DNA of 64,000 nt from Magicicada septendecula (taxonomy: Eukaryota; Arthropoda; Insecta; Hemiptera; Cicadidae): the NCBI GenBank assembly GCA_034769895.1, contig CM068367.1, forward strand, positions 88,021,899-88,085,898, in the 5' to 3' direction. The position numbers were made by a program, and so were the translations under genes. The notes beneath the pieces are model-generated. The model was not told the origin of the DNA, did not search any database, and saw only the letters and a program-made list of their open reading frames with translations. Shown piece by piece: positions 60,740 to 64,000 of this stretch. How positions within the stretch are numbered: the first letter of the stretch is position 1; every line of letters begins with the position of its first letter.

Positions 60740-60763
60740 CAGCCTCACTGGTTGGACGCCATC
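60740..60763 (-). promoter_or_regulatory. Gypsy A primer-binding site
   Basis: The minus strand reads GATGGCGTCCAACCAGTGAG directly after the LTR end ...CATTACA. It shares TGGCGTCCAAC with gypsy B, and the extended pairing (CCAGTGAGG) differs. Confidence 0.6.
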
Positions 60764-61120
60764 TGTAATGTAACAGTGTTTGTAACGGGTTTATTAGTTT
60801 ATAACCACACGTTGGTTGCTTCATCTGTAATACCACGTGTTACTTTTAATTCGTTTATCGTGAAAGGTTATTAAGTGTAAATTGATTCCATTTGTGTAAA
60901 AAAAACGGATTTGATGCCGATCCTGTCTTCGAGCGTTCTTCTTTTAAATAATCTGGTCCGTTCGCTGCTCACTCTCCTGGTTGCTGCCTGTAATTGTCCT
61001 GTAAATTCTCTAATTCTCTACAATGACAACTCTTTCCAGTCAAAACAATAATATTTATTTTTATTTCAATTGTTCAGTAAAGGGTCAGTCGACTTGTGTC
61101 GAAACAAAATAATGGTCGGG
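60764..61120 (-). repeat. Gypsy A 5' LTR remnant
   Basis: 357 bp matching 29990-30350 with many substitutions and small indels. The match stops at GGTCGGGTT, after which unrelated sequence begins. The promoter-bearing part of this LTR is therefore missing. Confidence 0.8.
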
Positions 61121-61189
61121 TTGACTCTACTGCTCAATTCGATTATGACACTAACAACTTTCAGTACACAAATTAATTTTATGTACTGA
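61121..61189. other. Junction segment with a short hairpin
   Basis: TTTCAGTACA and TGTACTGAAA (about 61159-61192) form a 10-bp inverted repeat around an AT-rich loop, between the truncated gypsy A LTR and the BEL-like pol. It may be a relic of a small insertion. Confidence 0.35.
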
Positions 61190-64000
61190 AAATCTACGCG
61201 CGATGAACCGTTTTAAGGCCGCTATGAAAGCGTCTGAGGTAAGATCTTATACAAGTTCCAAATGAATGGCCTTAGTGCTCATGCATATAAATAAAGCAAT
61301 ATACGCTTTTGACGTCGATTTTGAGCGCTGCCCGCCATGACGCACAAATATGGGCCCGGCATAATCAACAGCAGATTGGGAAAATGGCTTAGCAGGCGTG
61401 ACCCTGGAAGGGGGTAATTGTCCCAATAATTGGTTTGCGCCCCTAGCACGGTATCGGAAACAAGTGATGCATTTATGTATTACCGAGCGTATATAGGATT
61501 TATCATTAACGATCCAATATTTCTGCCTCAGAGAAAACTGGGTTAATTGTACACCAGAGTGAAATAAACGAAGATGTTCGTTTTCTGTGATTAACTTGCT
61601 GAGATGAGAATGCGGGTGTAGAATTATTTGATGTTTGCTAGCGTAGCTGAGCTGGGAGTGCTGCAGACGTCCACCTACTCTCAATATGCCTGTCTCATCA
61701 AGAAAGGGGTTGAGTGAGAGAATTTTACTGCTGTTGGGGATGCAGCGATGTGCCTCAAGTTCCTTAACTTCAATGCCGAAGTGCAATTGCTGAGACTGCC
61801 AAATAGAAACCAAAAGTGTATCATGCAACTCCTGGGTTGACAAAAAGGAAGTGTCCCTGTCAGCAACGGGGAGCCTAGAGTTCCGAATAAACCTGCGGCA
61901 ATATGAGGAAACGCGAATGAGTCTTGATAGGGATGAGTAATTTTCAACATAACTGGATGTGGATGAAGCGACAATAAGTGAGGTTTGGGCCTGCTTGCGT
62001 CGTTCCTGTTTCAGATCGGGATAAGTGCAGGGAGAATGAGTATCGAAGGCACTGATGGGCCATGATGATGACTCATGGGACAACCAGGACGGACCATGCC
62101 ACCATTGTGGGTGGCTGTGTAAAATGCGAGGGAGGCAACCGCGCGATAAAATGTCGGCAGGAATGTCCAGTGATGATACATGGTGCCAAGTTCCCCGGGT
62201 AGTGAGACGCTGTATTTCAGCGACACGGTTGGCGACAAACACCTTCCATCGGGACGATTGCTGATGGATCCAATGTAAGGCTATCATTGAGTCCGAGTAG
62301 AAATATAATTCGTCGAATTTGTAGTTGACGGCGTCTATTACCTTGGAAGCTAACTGAGCCAGCAATAGGCAAGCGCAAAGTTCAAGCCTGGGTAACGTTA
62401 TCTGTTTCAATGGAGCGACTCTAGATTTGGAACATAACAGGTTTGACGATATGGCGTCGTTTGAATAGACCGTACGCACATAGATACAGCACGCGTAACC
62501 TTTAGCTGATGCGTCGGTGAATCCATGAAGCTGGAATGAAATGATTCGGTAATTGTTTAGACTCTTGACGGACCTTGAAATTTTAAAATGAGTGTCTGAC
62601 ACCAATTGAGAATAGACCTCTAACCATTGATCAGACAATGGACCTGATAAGGGTTCGTCCCAACTTGTACCCGCTAACCACAATCGCTGTACAAAATGCT
62701 TGCACCAAAATGTAATAGGGACAATGAGGCCCAAAGGGTCGTAAATTCCTGCGATGACCGATAGCACACTTCTCTTGTTGACCACCGCCACGTTGACATT
62801 CCTCTGAACGTTATATAAAAAACTGTCTTCGTTGACGTTCCATTGAATGCCCAATGTACGCACATTTTGGTTTTTGCTAAAGTCATGGGAGACGTGAGCG
62901 CGAGAGGCTATAATGGTCTGGTCATAAGAAAACCATTTATGTAAGTTAAAGCCATATCGGCTTAGTAAATTTATGATGTCAGATTTCATTTTAGACAGAA
63001 CATTCGGGTTATCTGAGCCCGTCATGAGATCGTCCACATAAAAATCATTGGCTATGGCTGAGCAAGCTATAGGGTATTGGGTTTCATTTTCTTGGTCTAT
63101 TTGAGCCAGACATCTTGTAGCAAGAAATGAGGCACTAGCAGTCCCATACGTGACTGTCCTCAAGGCGTAATGTTGGAGTTCCTTGTGCGGGGCGTCGCGC
63201 CAAACAATACGCTGCAAATTGGAATCCTTAGGATTAACTAAAATTTGCCGATACATCTTTTCAATGTCTTAAATGAGGACGTATCGGTGAGTTCGGAATC
63301 GAGCCATAATAGAAAACAGATCCTGCTGGACCGTGGGACCGACCATCAGTGTATCGTTCAAGGACAAATCGTCGAACTAGCAGAGCCGTCGAACACAACT
63401 CGCAACTTGGTAGTTATGCTGGAACCTTTAAAGACTGAGTGGTGCGGCAAATAAAAGGTGTCTGACTTGTCAAGCGACAAATCGTACTCATTAAGTGAAG
63501 ACATGTGACCAAGATTTAAATATTCATGCATGAACTCGCTATAACCTTTGTGAAGGGCAGGGTTCTGCTTGAACTTCAGTTCTAATGACTGAAACCTGCG
63601 GATAGCTCCGCGAAGAGAATCGCCCAAGTGAGACTTGTCTGACCTGCGAGGCAGGGATACCACAAATCTGCCATCCTCATTACGAACAGTATTGGACACA
63701 AAATGATTCTTGCATTCCGAGTCCTCAGCGGAGGGATCACGAATAGAAACTTCCTCCAACTTCCAAAATTCCTTTAGTTGCGAGGAAATGTCACTCTCAT
63801 TTTTACATACCATAAATGATGAAACCGGTTTCGTCATGTCGACATTAAACGGCAAATTACCTGCGAGAATGAATCCTAGTTTTGTCTCCTGAATTATGGG
63901 GAAATGCGGGCTACGGATAAACTTGATAGGTTTAATTAATTGCAAGTAATACTGAGCACCGAGCAATAAATCGACTTGCGACGAGAAGTTGAGTTGTGGG
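61190..64000 (-). pseudogene. pol: BEL/Pao retrotransposon pol, partial and broken
   Basis: The frame is open to the right edge (DLLLGAQYYLQL, a protease-end motif), so the element continues beyond the window. From right to left it has the RT start FYLPHHSVFKG...KLRVVFDGSA (to about 63360). A frameshift and a TAA near 63270 follow. The next segment is RT from MYRQILVNP with YVDDLMTG near 63025. RNase H follows with FTDASAKGYACC, LPRLELCA and SDSMIALHWIH. The integrase zinc region is CITCFRYRA, and the start of the core is SAVDYAGPIF. TAA at 61244-61246 interrupts STKAIHLELV|DLTSDAF, and sequence ends at FIARR near 61190, so most of the integrase core is lost. The VFDGSA, LPRLELCA and YVDDLMTG motifs identify BEL/Pao. 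Confidence 0.92.

Overview
The window looks like arthropod, most likely insect, nuclear DNA. It is AT-rich, full of simple repeats ((TG)n, (CT)n, (TA)n), and made almost wholly of transposable elements in several states of decay: Ty3/gypsy, BEL/Pao, Penelope-like, non-LTR, PIF/Harbinger, hAT-like and an Academ-like DNA transposon. I see no intact host protein-coding gene, tRNA or rRNA. The one possible trace of a host gene is a set of three exon-shaped blocks on the minus strand near 17.5, 18.3 and 21.7 kb. The species cannot be named from this sequence.

Left half (1-29.9 kb). Position 1 lies inside a long-terminal-repeat-like unit, here called arm L, that recurs as an inverted pair at 26.2-29.9 kb. 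From 2.6 to 9.9 kb there are several copies, in both orientations, of one repeat family (here R). It combines a microsatellite core with about 160-bp tandem units and long inverted ends. A 5'-truncated non-LTR retrotransposon at 7.37-8.50 kb carries a 13-bp target-site duplication (TSD) and is itself split by a 433-bp Penelope-like fragment with its own 13-bp TSD. Two more 5'-truncated non-LTR copies with clear TSDs lie at 11.58-12.25 kb (minus) and 12.60-13.24 kb (plus). A 1.04-kb hAT-like non-autonomous element follows, then weaker non-LTR remnants and a 0.25-kb foldback element.

Right half (29.9-61.1 kb) is a tower of nested insertions, all read on the minus strand unless noted. The base is an old Ty3/gypsy element, here A. 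Its 3' LTR (29990-34048) contains two head-to-head Penelope-like fragments encoding a GIY-YIG endonuclease. Its protease region is split by a 3149-bp Harbinger element (35167-38315; plus-strand DDE transposase and the first exon of a minus-strand MADF gene). Its gag is split by an Academ-like element (39162-59194) encoding a decayed protein with an XPG/FEN1-type nuclease region. That element is in turn split by a younger gypsy element, B (44836-59012), with unusually long 3.3-kb LTRs, a coiled-coil gag and a pol with protease, RT, RNase H and integrase. A's 5' LTR is cut at about 61120 and abuts a BEL/Pao pol pseudogene that runs off the right edge.

Reading through the insertions, A's gag and pol frames join cleanly once each guest and one TSD copy are removed, which gives a relative order of events. 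Every retroelement pol is broken by at least one stop or frameshift. The most distinctive objects are the Academ-like XPG-nuclease transposon, the gypsy lineage with a coiled-coil gag and very long LTRs, the 3.69-kb palindrome of arm L, and repeated hammerhead-like motifs linked to the Penelope-like sequences.
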